Below the pieces are notes generated by a model, which had not been told where the DNA came from, searched no databases, and saw only the letters and a program-made list of their open reading frames with translations. The translations under genes were made by a program, and so were the position numbers. A stretch of DNA of 64,000 nucleotides from Gemmatimonadota bacterium (lineage in GTDB: Bacteria; Gemmatimonadota; Gemmatimonadetes; Gemmatimonadales; Gemmatimonadaceae): contig JAQBPX010000019.1 of the NCBI GenBank assembly GCA_028287305.1, positions 62,001 through 126,000 of the forward strand. Reading direction: 5' to 3'. How positions within the stretch are numbered: the stretch's first letter is position 1; each line of letters begins with the position of its first letter. Positions 16,324 to 24,489 of the stretch are shown one piece after another.

Positions 16324-16759
16324 ACGCGCACGCCGGCTCCTTCGGGAGTCGGACGCAGTGCTGGTGGCACTCTGGTGGCACCTGTGGGTGCAACTCGCAC
16401 TTCGCGTGTTGTCGTATGCGCGGGTTCGCGCCCTGCTGTCGCGCTTCGAGCGCGCGAAGGCGGCTCACGCCGACACCGACACCATGCGACGCATCCTCGT
16501 CGGGAACGATCGCGCGACGCGGCTCATGCCGGGTTCGGCATGCCTGCAGCGGGCGCTCGTGGGCCACGTGCTGCTCGCGCGGCAGGGAATTGCGAGCGAG
16601 GTGCGGATTGGCGCGCGACTGGCGGCCCCTGCGGGGGCGCACTCGCCCGGTGCTCGCGCATTCGACGCGCATGCGTGGCTCGAGCTGCCGAGCGGCGAAC
16701 GATTCAGCGGCGGCGTCGCGCCTTCCGAGTTCGCGGTCCTCACTCCGCATCCGCGGTAG
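16304..16759 (+). CDS. lasso peptide B2 protein: transglutaminase-like leader protease
   Basis: A 151-residue cysteine protease that cuts the leader from the precursor. Catalytic Cys80 lies in MPGSACLQRALVGHVLLARQG and His123 in AFDAHAWLELPSG, the two conserved blocks of the family. An N-terminal amphipathic/hydrophobic stretch (about 18-38) is typical. It starts at an ATGATG 20 bases inside the B1 gene, indicating translational coupling. The cyclase gene starts four bases after its stop. Confidence 0.93.
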   Translation: MMERPTERARRLLRESDAVLVALWWHLWVQLALRVLSYARVRALLSRFERAKAAHADTDTMRRILVGNDRATRLMPGSACLQRALVGHVLLARQGIASEVRIGARLAAPAGAHSPGARAFDAHAWLELPSGERFSGGVAPSEFAVLTPHPR

Positions 16760-16763
16760 GCCG

Positions 16764-18572
16764 ATGCGCTCGTTCTGCGCCATCGTCCAGGGCCCCGGAG
16801 CGTCGCCCATTGATGTCGACGGGGACTTCGAGCGCGCGCTCGTCGCGCCCTTCGATGCGCACGTGACTTTCCGTCGCGATCTCGAAGTGACGCTCGCGCA
16901 GGTGGTGGATGAACACTCCAGCATTCGCGAGCCCCTGACGCTCGACGGGGACGCGTGGCTGGTGGGCATCGTTCGCCTGGATGCGCGCGACGCGCTGCGC
17001 GACGCGCTCGCCGGGAGGGGAGTGCAGACTTCGCACGACGTGCGCGACCATGACCTGGTGCTCCACAGCTGGACGGCATGGGGGGAGCGATGCGTCGAGC
17101 ACCTGCGCGGTGACTTCAGCCTTGCCATCTGGAGCAGCCGCGCGCGCACGCTCTTCGTTGCGCGGGACCAGATGGGCGCGGTGCCGTGCTATGTCGCCGT
17201 GTCCACCGATGGCACGGTGGCTGTCAGCGACAACGTCGCGGCGCTTCGGTGCCTTCCATGGGTGACGCCGAGCCTGCGCGAAACCGCGTGTGCGGACTTC
17301 GTCGTCTTTGGATACGTGCAGGACCTGAGCGCGACCGTGCTTTGCGATGTGGATCGCCTGCCTGCGGCGCACTCGATGACGGTCGAGGGGGGCAAGCTGG
17401 CACGACGGCAATACTGGAGCCTCGAGGCACCGGTCGCCGAGGTTCGCCGCTCGCCGCGCGAGGCCGCGGCGGAGTTTCGCGCGCTACTGGTGCTCGCGTG
17501 CGAGGACCGGCTGCGTGATTGCGCTTCCGCCTCGATCTTCCTCAGTGGAGGAAAGGACTCCACGGCAGTGGCTGCCGCCGCGCGGTTGGCCATGGGGCCG
17601 GGCTATCCACTCCACGCGATCACCGTGGGTTACGCGCGATCGCACACGGGCACGGAAGCTCGCCTCGCGGCGAAGGTCGCCGCGCGCCTGGGCATGTCGC
17701 ATCAGGTGTTGCGCCTCGATGATGATCGACTCTGTGGGGCGCGACGGCCCATCTCTCCCTTGCCCCTGGAGGACTGGGGCGGTTCCTCGGAGGCCGCCTC
17801 GCATGCTGCCGCGGCTGCGCACGGCCCGGTGGTGCTGACCGGATTCGCGGGGGACCCCCTGCTCCGCGAGACGTCTTCACACCTGGCGCGCATGCTCGGC
17901 TCTGGGCGAGTGCTGCAGGCCGTGCGTGAATCGTTCACCTATGCGCGCTGGCACCGGCGGGTTCCCAGGCCTGGCTTCCGCTCGCTCCTCCGACCCCGCT
18001 ACGTGCCGGCGGACGTGCCGCGCTGGCTCCTTCAGGACTTCGTGTCGCGCACCGGCATTCGTGAGCGAGCCGTGGCAATGGGATCGCCGGGCCTGTCCTT
18101 GTATCCGCAGCGCCCCGAAAGCTGTTTCTTGATGCAGCATCCATTCTGGCTTGCGCTTCGCGAGACGCTGCACCCCGCGGTGACCGGCCTCCCACTGGTC
18201 CAGCGGCATCCGTTGTTCGACCTGCGCCTGATGGATTTCGTCCGCAGCATTCCCCCGGAGCAGTGGTACAACGACAAGGGGCTGATCACGATCGGCTTCC
18301 GCCATGACCTCCCGGGCGATGTCGTGCGTCGCGAGAAGTCGTTCGGGTCCTCGAGTGGCATGGCGCTGCTGGCCCGCAATGCACGCGCGACGGGTGTTGT
18401 GCCCCGAGATGCACCATCGGCGGATTGGCTCGACCGCATCGTTCGCTCCGGCGAGTTGCCCGGCGTGCTGGAGGCGGCGGAAGAAGGCGACGTCGCCGCG
18501 CTCAGGCTGCACTGCCTTCGTTGGTGGGTTGATTCCGGGGCGGGCCAAGCAGATGCGCGCAGTTGGCGGTAG
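16764..18572 (+). CDS. lasso peptide cyclase (asparagine synthase-like macrolactam synthetase)
   Basis: A 602-residue ATP-dependent enzyme that adenylates the Asp/Glu side chain of the core and closes the ring with the new N-terminus. It has an N-terminal class II amidotransferase-like fold (1-215) without the nucleophilic Cys2 (it starts MRSFC), so glutaminase activity is lost as in lasso cyclases. The synthetase domain has the pyrophosphate loop FLSGGKDST (259-267; Lys where Leu is common) and VLTGFAGDPLL. ATG 16764 lies four bases after the B2 stop. Context (B1, B2, precursor) rules out primary asparagine synthesis. Confidence 0.93.
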   Translation: MRSFCAIVQGPGASPIDVDGDFERALVAPFDAHVTFRRDLEVTLAQVVDEHSSIREPLTLDGDAWLVGIVRLDARDALRDALAGRGVQTSHDVRDHDLVLHSWTAWGERCVEHLRGDFSLAIWSSRARTLFVARDQMGAVPCYVAVSTDGTVAVSDNVAALRCLPWVTPSLRETACADFVVFGYVQDLSATVLCDVDRLPAAHSMTVEGGKLARRQYWSLEAPVAEVRRSPREAAAEFRALLVLACEDRLRDCASASIFLSGGKDSTAVAAAARLAMGPGYPLHAITVGYARSHTGTEARLAAKVAARLGMSHQVLRLDDDRLCGARRPISPLPLEDWGGSSEAASHAAAAAHGPVVLTGFAGDPLLRETSSHLARMLGSGRVLQAVRESFTYARWHRRVPRPGFRSLLRPRYVPADVPRWLLQDFVSRTGIRERAVAMGSPGLSLYPQRPESCFLMQHPFWLALRETLHPAVTGLPLVQRHPLFDLRLMDFVRSIPPEQWYNDKGLITIGFRHDLPGDVVRREKSFGSSSGMALLARNARATGVVPRDAPSADWLDRIVRSGELPGVLEAAEEGDVAALRLHCLRWWVDSGAGQADARSWR

Positions 18573-18600
18573 CTTTCATCACGCATTCACCAGGGAAATC

Positions 18601-18753
18601 ATGAAGAGCGATTCTCAGGATCCGCGCGAGGCGGCGCCGCGCCGCTACGATGCGCCCACGCTGCGCGTGTATGGCAGCGTCCTCAAGCGCACGTTGAGCA
18701 ACCCGCTTCCCCACAAGCAGGACAAGGACGGCCTTCCCTCCACGAAGACCTGA
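18601..18753 (+). CDS. lasso peptide precursor (50 aa; predicted Ser1-Asp9 ring)
   Basis: The 50-residue peptide has the lasso leader motif Y-x2-P-x-L-x3-G-x5-T exactly: Tyr16, Pro19, Leu21, Gly25, Thr31. Thr at position -2 sets cleavage after Leu32, giving the 18-residue core SNPLPHKQDKDGLPSTKT. Core Asp9 is correctly placed to form a nine-residue macrolactam with the amine of Ser1; loop and tail are residues 10-18, ending in Thr. Ser at position 1 is rare (Gly is usual). AGGGA six bases before ATG supports the start. It lies 28 bases after the cyclase and 25 bases before a kinase that may phosphorylate the C-terminal Thr or Ser. The core has no Arg, Cys or aromatic residues. Confidence 0.88.
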   Translation: MKSDSQDPREAAPRRYDAPTLRVYGSVLKRTLSNPLPHKQDKDGLPSTKT

Positions 18754-18778
18754 AGGCGCTGGCAGTCGTATCCAGGAC

Positions 18779-19762
18779 GTGAGTGCACCAGCGCCAGCGG
18801 GATGCTGGAACTACATGGCGTTCGGCCTGGGCATCTCGAGCAACGTCGAGCTGCCGCTCCTTCCGTGCGCCGCGCCGGGAGGGGACCTCGACATCCGCAT
18901 GGGAGGCGTGCCTCCCAGCTTCGCGCGACTGGTGGATGACAGCCCGGAGCCGTGGGCGCCCGAGGCGCCTGCCGCGGATGAGCGCATCGGGAGCTATCGT
19001 CGACTTCGCGACAGTGGAGCGCTCGCGATCGACTTTCCGGACGGCGTGACCTTCGTGATCGCGGCAGACGGGACATCGATCTGGGCGCGCTGGCCACTGC
19101 GACATTCGCTTGCGTACGCGAGCGACTACATACTCGCGCCGATCCTCGGGCTGGCGCTCCGACTGCGAGGCGTACTCGCGCTTCACGGTAGCGCCGTGCG
19201 CATCGGAGATGGCGCGGTCGCCCTGGTCGGCCCCTCGGGTGCAGGCAAGTCCACGCTGTCTGCGGCACTCGTGGATCGCGGGCACGCACTCTTCGGAGAC
19301 GACGTAGTGGCCATCCAGTTCCTCCACCGGGGGGTCCGGGTGCTTCCTGGCGTACCGGTCATTCGCCTCTGGCCCGACTCGCAGGACGCGAGCCTTCGCG
19401 CACGCGAGCTACCGGCGCTACCGGAGCGGTGGGACAAGTCGCGCCTGTCCGCACTCGGGGTGATGGCTGATTCATGCCCGCTCATGGCCCTCGTGCTGCT
19501 GGACGCGCGCGAAGCCGGTGAGCCACTGCTGATGTCCGATGTCTCGCCTGCCCAGGCGCTCGCCACGCTCTCGCGGGAGTCGTTCGGGGCACGCATCGTG
19601 GACCGCCGCATGCGCGCGGAGGAGTTTCGCTCACTGCAGCTGCTGATTGACCAGGTGCCCGTCTGGCGACTACGGGCGCCGGACGACCTCGCTCGCCTGC
19701 CCGAGCTCTGTGCGCTCATCGAGCGCGGCGCCGACTCGATGCGTGGGGCCGACCTCACATGA
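18779..19762 (+). CDS. HPr kinase-like protein, candidate lasso peptide kinase
   Basis: A 327-residue protein of the HPr kinase C-terminal fold: LRGVLALHGSAVRI, P-loop VALVGPSGAGKSTLS (148-161) and LFGDDVVAI with paired Asp174-Asp175. The N-terminal part (YMAFGLGISSNVELPLLP) matches the usual opening of lasso-cluster relatives. In paeninodin-type clusters such kinases phosphorylate the C-terminal Ser of the precursor. Here the precursor ends S-T-K-T, so the terminal Thr50 or Ser47/Thr48 are candidate targets. The GTG at 18779 keeps the full N-terminal motif; ATG 18815 is an alternative. The stop overlaps the methyltransferase start (ATGA). Confidence 0.85.
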   Translation: MSAPAPAGCWNYMAFGLGISSNVELPLLPCAAPGGDLDIRMGGVPPSFARLVDDSPEPWAPEAPAADERIGSYRRLRDSGALAIDFPDGVTFVIAADGTSIWARWPLRHSLAYASDYILAPILGLALRLRGVLALHGSAVRIGDGAVALVGPSGAGKSTLSAALVDRGHALFGDDVVAIQFLHRGVRVLPGVPVIRLWPDSQDASLRARELPALPERWDKSRLSALGVMADSCPLMALVLLDAREAGEPLLMSDVSPAQALATLSRESFGARIVDRRMRAEEFRSLQLLIDQVPVWRLRAPDDLARLPELCALIERGADSMRGADLT

Positions 19763-20922
19763 CGCCGACGGAAGTGGCGGGAAAGCAGTACTCGCTGGAC
19801 CAGTACCGTTCCATGATCCACGACCGCACCCGCGATCAGTGGATTGCCGCCATCCGGGCTAGCGTGCGACCCGGGGACGTGGTGATCGACCTGGGCGCGG
19901 GACCCGGCTTTTTTGCGGTGCTCGCAGCCCAGCTTGGCGCCTCGCACGTGTATGCGATCGACCCCAATCCCGCCGTCGAGCTCACCCGCGACGTGGCAGA
20001 GGCGAACGGGGTCCTCGACCGGGTCACGATCGTGCGCGGGCTGTCGAGTGAATTTTCGCTGGAGGGTGGTGCCGACGTCATCATCGCCGACGTGCACGGC
20101 CAGCTTCCCTTCTACCATGACTGCATCCGCACGCTCGACGATGCGCGCCGCCGCTTGCTTGCCCCCGGCGGGCGGCTGTTGCCCATGCGCGACCGCGTGC
20201 TCGCGGCGCCGGTGGAGCTGCCCGATGACTATGCGCAGTTCATCGAGTCGTGGGGTATGCACTGGAGCGGGGTGGACCTCGGCGTATTGCGTCCGCGCGC
20301 CGAGCACCTGATGCTGGCCTCCTTTCCCCCGGGAGATGTAGCGCTCGCGCCATCCGCCGAGTGGGCGTCGCTGGACTACGTGGCGGGCGCTGCGCCGAGC
20401 GCGCGCGGCGAGATGACCTTCGACATCGCCCGGGATGGCACCTGTCATGGGGTGCTCACCTGGTTCGAGTGCGAGATTGCGCCGGGCATCTCCTTCACCA
20501 CTGCGCCCTTCGAGTCGCGATCGATCTATACGCCTGCGTTCTGCGCGTGGCCTGCCGCGACGGCACTTCGCCGAGGGGAGCGCCTCACCGTGAAGATGGG
20601 CGCGCATTTGATGCCCGACGGATATGTATTCTCCATGGAGACCGTGCTTCCGGATGGCAGGAGGTTCGCGCAGTCGTCGCTCGATCATGCCATGGCGGCA
20701 CCCGCACTGCTCCGGAGCGAGTCATCCGGCTTCGTTCCCAACCTGTCTCCGGCCGGCTCCGTGGCGCGCGTGGTGCTCGAGGCGATAGACGGGCGGCGCA
20801 CGCATGGTCAGCTCGCGCGACTGGTCGCCGCGACGTTTCCGCAGCGCTTTGCGCGGTGGGAGGATGCGATGGACGTCGTGACTACGCTCACGCGCTCGTA
20901 TGCGCGGAATCAGGATGGCTGA
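19759..20922 (+). CDS. PRMT-fold SAM methyltransferase with C-terminal winged-helix segment (lasso tailoring candidate)
   Basis: A 387-residue protein. Residues 10-140 form a class I SAM domain (VVIDLGAGPGFFAV, 41-54; acidic IDPN, 67-70). Residues 145-300 resemble the beta-barrel of protein arginine methyltransferases. Aligned by eye, the double-E loop reads ADVHGQLPFYHD, so the two catalytic Glu are Asp111 and His120, and the THW loop is replaced (SIYTPAFCAW). It is therefore unlikely to be a normal arginine methyltransferase, in line with an Arg-free core peptide. Residues about 330-381 (SVARVVLEAIDGRRTHGQLA) look like a small PqqD-like winged helix, possibly for leader binding. Both assignments are inference. 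Four-base overlap with the kinase and eight-base overlap with the next gene. Confidence 0.8.
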   Translation: MTPTEVAGKQYSLDQYRSMIHDRTRDQWIAAIRASVRPGDVVIDLGAGPGFFAVLAAQLGASHVYAIDPNPAVELTRDVAEANGVLDRVTIVRGLSSEFSLEGGADVIIADVHGQLPFYHDCIRTLDDARRRLLAPGGRLLPMRDRVLAAPVELPDDYAQFIESWGMHWSGVDLGVLRPRAEHLMLASFPPGDVALAPSAEWASLDYVAGAAPSARGEMTFDIARDGTCHGVLTWFECEIAPGISFTTAPFESRSIYTPAFCAWPAATALRRGERLTVKMGAHLMPDGYVFSMETVLPDGRRFAQSSLDHAMAAPALLRSESSGFVPNLSPAGSVARVVLEAIDGRRTHGQLARLVAATFPQRFARWEDAMDVVTTLTRSYARNQDG

Positions 20923-22024
20923 CGACCGGCCGTTGCCGGTCGCGCTCCTTCGCGCGCTGGCAGCGTGGCTGGAATCGCCTGGCGAGCCAGCTGCCCGGGT
21001 TGCGCTGGCGGAGTTACCTGGCACACCGGGGCTCGCTCGGCAGTTGCACGCTCACCGGCTCACTGCCTTGCATGCGCGAGCGTGCCTCGCCGTCGGGCTT
21101 CCGCTGGACGATGAGGCTGCAGCGTTCGCGCGCGAGGACGCAGCGCGCGCGATGCAGTCCCTCGCGCTGCTGGCCGAGGTTGCCGGCGCACTCCGCGATT
21201 CCGCGGTCGCGTTCCTCGTGCTCAAGGGAGCACCACTCGCCGTGCGCGCCTACGGCGACGCGCTGCTGCGCCGCAGCTCTGACGTGGACCTGCTCGTGCG
21301 TGCATCGGAGATTGCCGCCGCTCGACGCGTGTTGCAGGCGCTGGGGTTCGCGCCCTCTCGCGTGCGGAGTGCGCGGCAGGATCGGCAGCATGTACGCCTC
21401 GATGGCGAGGAGGCGTGGTTCCGGGATGCCGACGAGGCGCTCGTGGAGCTTCACGTTCTTGCCACTCCCCGCCGCTTCGGGATCGTCCTCGAGCCGGCCA
21501 TGTGGAGCGAGCCCACCCTGGTGCGGGCAGGCGCTGTCGAAGTCGCCGTCCCGCGCGACGGTGCGCTGATTCCCTACCTCGCGGCGCATGGCGCCAAGCA
21601 TCGCTGGGCGAGGGCAGAGTGGCTGCTCGCGTTCGGCCGGGTGTGGAGCACGGCACACCCGGACGAGCGCTCGCGTGCGCTCCTCACGGCGAGCGACGCG
21701 GGTATCGTGAACGAAATGACGCTCGCCCTCGAGCTTTGGGAACTGGTATCGCAGGACATGCCGGCGGAGCGCGCTTCACCGAGGACAGCCCGCATCCTGG
21801 ACCACGTGCTGAGCGGCGGGGGCGTAGTGCCTGGAGTTCATGCGCGGCTCGCGCTCTCCCTGCGATTGCGCGAGGGCGTCGCCGCGCGCACCGCGTTCAT
21901 TTTGCGATGGATCTTCGAGCCCGGCACCGAGGACTGGGAGGCGATCCCGCTCCCCGATGCACTGTTCCCGCTCTACTACGTGCTGCGACCCCTTCGCCTC
22001 CTCGCCCGTCAGGTCGCGTTGTAG
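20915..22024 (+). CDS. nucleotidyltransferase-family protein of lasso clusters
   Basis: A 369-residue protein with the minimal nucleotidyltransferase signature in FLVLKGAPLAVRAYGD and RRSSDVDLLVR (D-x-D), as in the uncharacterised nucleotidyltransferase family found with lasso and other RiPP genes. It might add a nucleotide to the peptide or to a protein, but no product is known to me for this family. ATG 20915 is chosen over an in-frame ATG at 20900 because it gives the ATGGCTGA overlap with the methyltransferase stop and a better ribosome binding site. The 3' end overlaps the convergent tyrosine kinase gene by 16 bases, with no terminator between them. Confidence 0.83.
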   Translation: MADDRPLPVALLRALAAWLESPGEPAARVALAELPGTPGLARQLHAHRLTALHARACLAVGLPLDDEAAAFAREDAARAMQSLALLAEVAGALRDSAVAFLVLKGAPLAVRAYGDALLRRSSDVDLLVRASEIAAARRVLQALGFAPSRVRSARQDRQHVRLDGEEAWFRDADEALVELHVLATPRRFGIVLEPAMWSEPTLVRAGAVEVAVPRDGALIPYLAAHGAKHRWARAEWLLAFGRVWSTAHPDERSRALLTASDAGIVNEMTLALELWELVSQDMPAERASPRTARILDHVLSGGGVVPGVHARLALSLRLREGVAARTAFILRWIFEPGTEDWEAIPLPDALFPLYYVLRPLRLLARQVAL

Positions 22025-24489
22025 CCGTACGCGGCGTAGTAGCCGCCGTAGCGATCGTACTTCGGCGTGCGCGCATCCGGATCATTGAGCACGGCGCCGA
22101 GGAATCGCGCGCCCACGGTGCGCAGCTGCTCGGCGGCGAGGCGCGCCGTCTGGCGCTGCGTCTTGCCGGCGTGCGTCACCAGCACCACGCCATCGGCGAA
22201 GGTCGCGAGCACCGACGCATCCGCCGTGGCGAGAATGGGCGGCGTGTCGATGATGACCACGTCGAAGCGCTCGCGCAACAGCACCAGCAGCTCGCGCATG
22301 CGGTCGCCGGCCAGGAACTCCAGCGGATTCGGCGGCAGCTTGCCCGCCGGGATCAGCGAGAGGCCGGCGCTGTCGGTCGCGCGGATGGCGCGCTCGATCG
22401 GCACGTTGCCGATCAGGAAGTCGGTGAGCCCCGGCTCCAGCGGCATGCCGAACACCTCGTGCTGCCGCGCGCGGCGCAGGTCGCCGTCGATGAGGATGAC
22501 GCGCCGCCCCTGCTGCGCGAACGTCACCGCCAGGTTCGCGGCGGTGGTCGTCTTGCCCTCGCCACTCGTCGCGCTCGCGACCACGATCGTGCGCAGCCCG
22601 GGCCGCGCCGACGTGTAGAGCAGGTTCGTCATCAGCTTGCGGTACGCCTCGGCGGCGACCGAGCGGATGTCGTTGATGGCCACGAGCTCGCGCCCCACGG
22701 ATTCTCCGGTGGAGGGCACCATCCCCGAAGGCCGAGCACGGGTGACGATGGTGGCGAGCCTTGCCCGCAATCGCTCCGAGCGGCTCAGTGCCTGACCCGA
22801 GGTCTCGGTGCCGAACTGCGGAATGACAGCGAGTGTCGGCGCGCGCACGATGCTCTCGAGCTCCTCCACGCGCCGCACGGAGCTGTTCAGGCGGTCGAGC
22901 AGGATCGCCGCGACCGCGCCGAATCCGAGCCCGATCACGAAGGCGAGCACCAGCTTCTGGCGGCGGCCCTTGCCGAGCGGGCCGATGCCGGCGCGACTGA
23001 GGTCCACGATCTCGACCTGCCCCGTCTCCACGGCCTCGTTGATCTTCGCGAGCTGCAACTCCTCGTTCAGGCGATCGGCCAGCTTGCGCACGTTGTCCAC
23101 GTTGCGCGTGAGCCGCACCTCGGTCTCCTCCTCGGCCGGCAGCGTCGCGATGCTCGACGTGCCGCGATCGCGCTGCGTGTCCACGCCGGCGAGTTGAGAC
23201 TGGATCGAGGCGATCTGGCTGCGCACGGCCGTGAGCAGCTTGAGTTGCGTGGACTCGATGATGGCGTCCACGCGCCGCACCTCGGGATGTTGCGAGGTGC
23301 GCGGGAAGGGTCCGCTCGTGAGCGAGTCACGCTGGCGATCGAGCCGCTGCAGCTCCTGGTAGAGCGTGGCCACCGAGGTGTTGATTGCGACTTCCGGCGA
23401 GAAGGGCAGCGTGCGGATCGACTCGCGCGAGGCGTCTCGCGCCGTGAGCCCACCCAGCAGCGCCTGGTACGACGCGAGCATCGCCGTGAGGTCGTCATGC
23501 CGCTTCTGCAGGGCGGTGAGGTCCGCCGTCTCGATGGCGTACTTGTCCTTGGCCGAAAACGATCGCGCACCCCGGCGATACGACGACAGCGCCGCCTCGG
23601 CGTCGCGAAGGTCGCGGTCGGTCTGCTGCAGCTGCCGCTGGATGAACTCGCGCCGGCGGCGCGACTGCTGCTGCGCCGACTGCGCGTTGAAGTACTGGAA
23701 GGTGTTCGCCAGCGCGTTCGCCGAGCGCTGCGCGAGCACCGGGTCGGGCGCCGTGACGTTGACGTCGATCACGGTGGTGAGCTCGCGCGGGCGCGCGTCG
23801 ATCCCGCCGAGCAGGCGGTCGATGGCCCCCTCGCGATCGAGGACGCGCAGCGTCACCCTGGGCCAGGGCGGCGGCTCGCGGAGGATGAAGCGGATGCCGC
23901 TGATCGTGAACGGCAGGCCGTAGATGCCCGTTGCGGTGTCCTTGCCGAATCGCGCCGTGAACGAATCACGATGGATGCCGAGGAACAGCGAGTCGTTGGG
24001 CGTGAGGTGCGAAACGGAGACGCTGTCGATGAAGCCGAAGTAGAATCCCTTGGTGCCGCTCTGGAGCCGGAGGCCGGCCGAGTCCACGACCGTCTCCGCG
24101 AGCGCGCGACTGCGGAGCACCTGGATCTGCGTGAGGACGGGGTCGGTCCAGCCACCCGACCCGCCGGCCACCTCGCCCGCGAGGTTTCCGGTGAGCGCCG
24201 GGCGCGGATCGGTGATTCGAATCGAGGCGCTCGCGAGGAAGACCGGCGCGTCGTTCCGCACCTTGCGCCAGGTGAGCGCCATCGAGAGGCCGCCGGCCAC
24301 GAGCACCAGCCACCAGTAGCGGAGCAGCGCCAGGAAGTACGGACGCAGCGGGTTCTCGGAGTTGAAGCTGTCGCCGCCACGCCCGAATGCCGCAGGCCCG
24401 ACACCAGCCGGGCCGAATGCGGGCATCCCCACCGGGACGTTTCCTCCCGCGGCGTGGGTCAGGCGGGTGGGCGGTTGGGATTCAGACAT
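22009..24489 (-). CDS. Wzc-type tyrosine autokinase / polysaccharide co-polymerase
   Basis: An 826-residue inner-membrane protein controlling polymer length and export. It has a Wzz domain with two transmembrane helices (about 55-75 and 512-532) flanking a long periplasmic coiled-coil region, then a BY-kinase domain with Walker A ASATSGEGKTTTA (638-650), Walker A' VILIDGDLR (664-672) and Walker B VVIIDTPP (744-751). The tail carries six Tyr in the last 16 residues (811-823), the autophosphorylation cluster. A GGAGGG ribosome binding site precedes its ATG. It is the last gene of the long minus-strand operon, and its start overlaps the preceding gene by eight bases. Confidence 0.95.
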   Translation of the reverse strand: MSESQPPTRLTHAAGGNVPVGMPAFGPAGVGPAAFGRGGDSFNSENPLRPYFLALLRYWWLVLVAGGLSMALTWRKVRNDAPVFLASASIRITDPRPALTGNLAGEVAGGSGGWTDPVLTQIQVLRSRALAETVVDSAGLRLQSGTKGFYFGFIDSVSVSHLTPNDSLFLGIHRDSFTARFGKDTATGIYGLPFTISGIRFILREPPPWPRVTLRVLDREGAIDRLLGGIDARPRELTTVIDVNVTAPDPVLAQRSANALANTFQYFNAQSAQQQSRRRREFIQRQLQQTDRDLRDAEAALSSYRRGARSFSAKDKYAIETADLTALQKRHDDLTAMLASYQALLGGLTARDASRESIRTLPFSPEVAINTSVATLYQELQRLDRQRDSLTSGPFPRTSQHPEVRRVDAIIESTQLKLLTAVRSQIASIQSQLAGVDTQRDRGTSSIATLPAEEETEVRLTRNVDNVRKLADRLNEELQLAKINEAVETGQVEIVDLSRAGIGPLGKGRRQKLVLAFVIGLGFGAVAAILLDRLNSSVRRVEELESIVRAPTLAVIPQFGTETSGQALSRSERLRARLATIVTRARPSGMVPSTGESVGRELVAINDIRSVAAEAYRKLMTNLLYTSARPGLRTIVVASATSGEGKTTTAANLAVTFAQQGRRVILIDGDLRRARQHEVFGMPLEPGLTDFLIGNVPIERAIRATDSAGLSLIPAGKLPPNPLEFLAGDRMRELLVLLRERFDVVIIDTPPILATADASVLATFADGVVLVTHAGKTQRQTARLAAEQLRTVGARFLGAVLNDPDARTPKYDRYGGYYAAYGYNAT

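Noticed and set aside
16764-18572. Primary-metabolism asparagine synthetase
   Set aside because: The N-terminal Cys2 is absent, and the gene is locked between lasso B2 and precursor genes.
18502-18753. A second lasso precursor near the first
   Set aside because: Other frames here lack the Tyr-Pro-Leu-Gly-Thr leader pattern and any suitable Asp/Glu at core positions 7 to 9.
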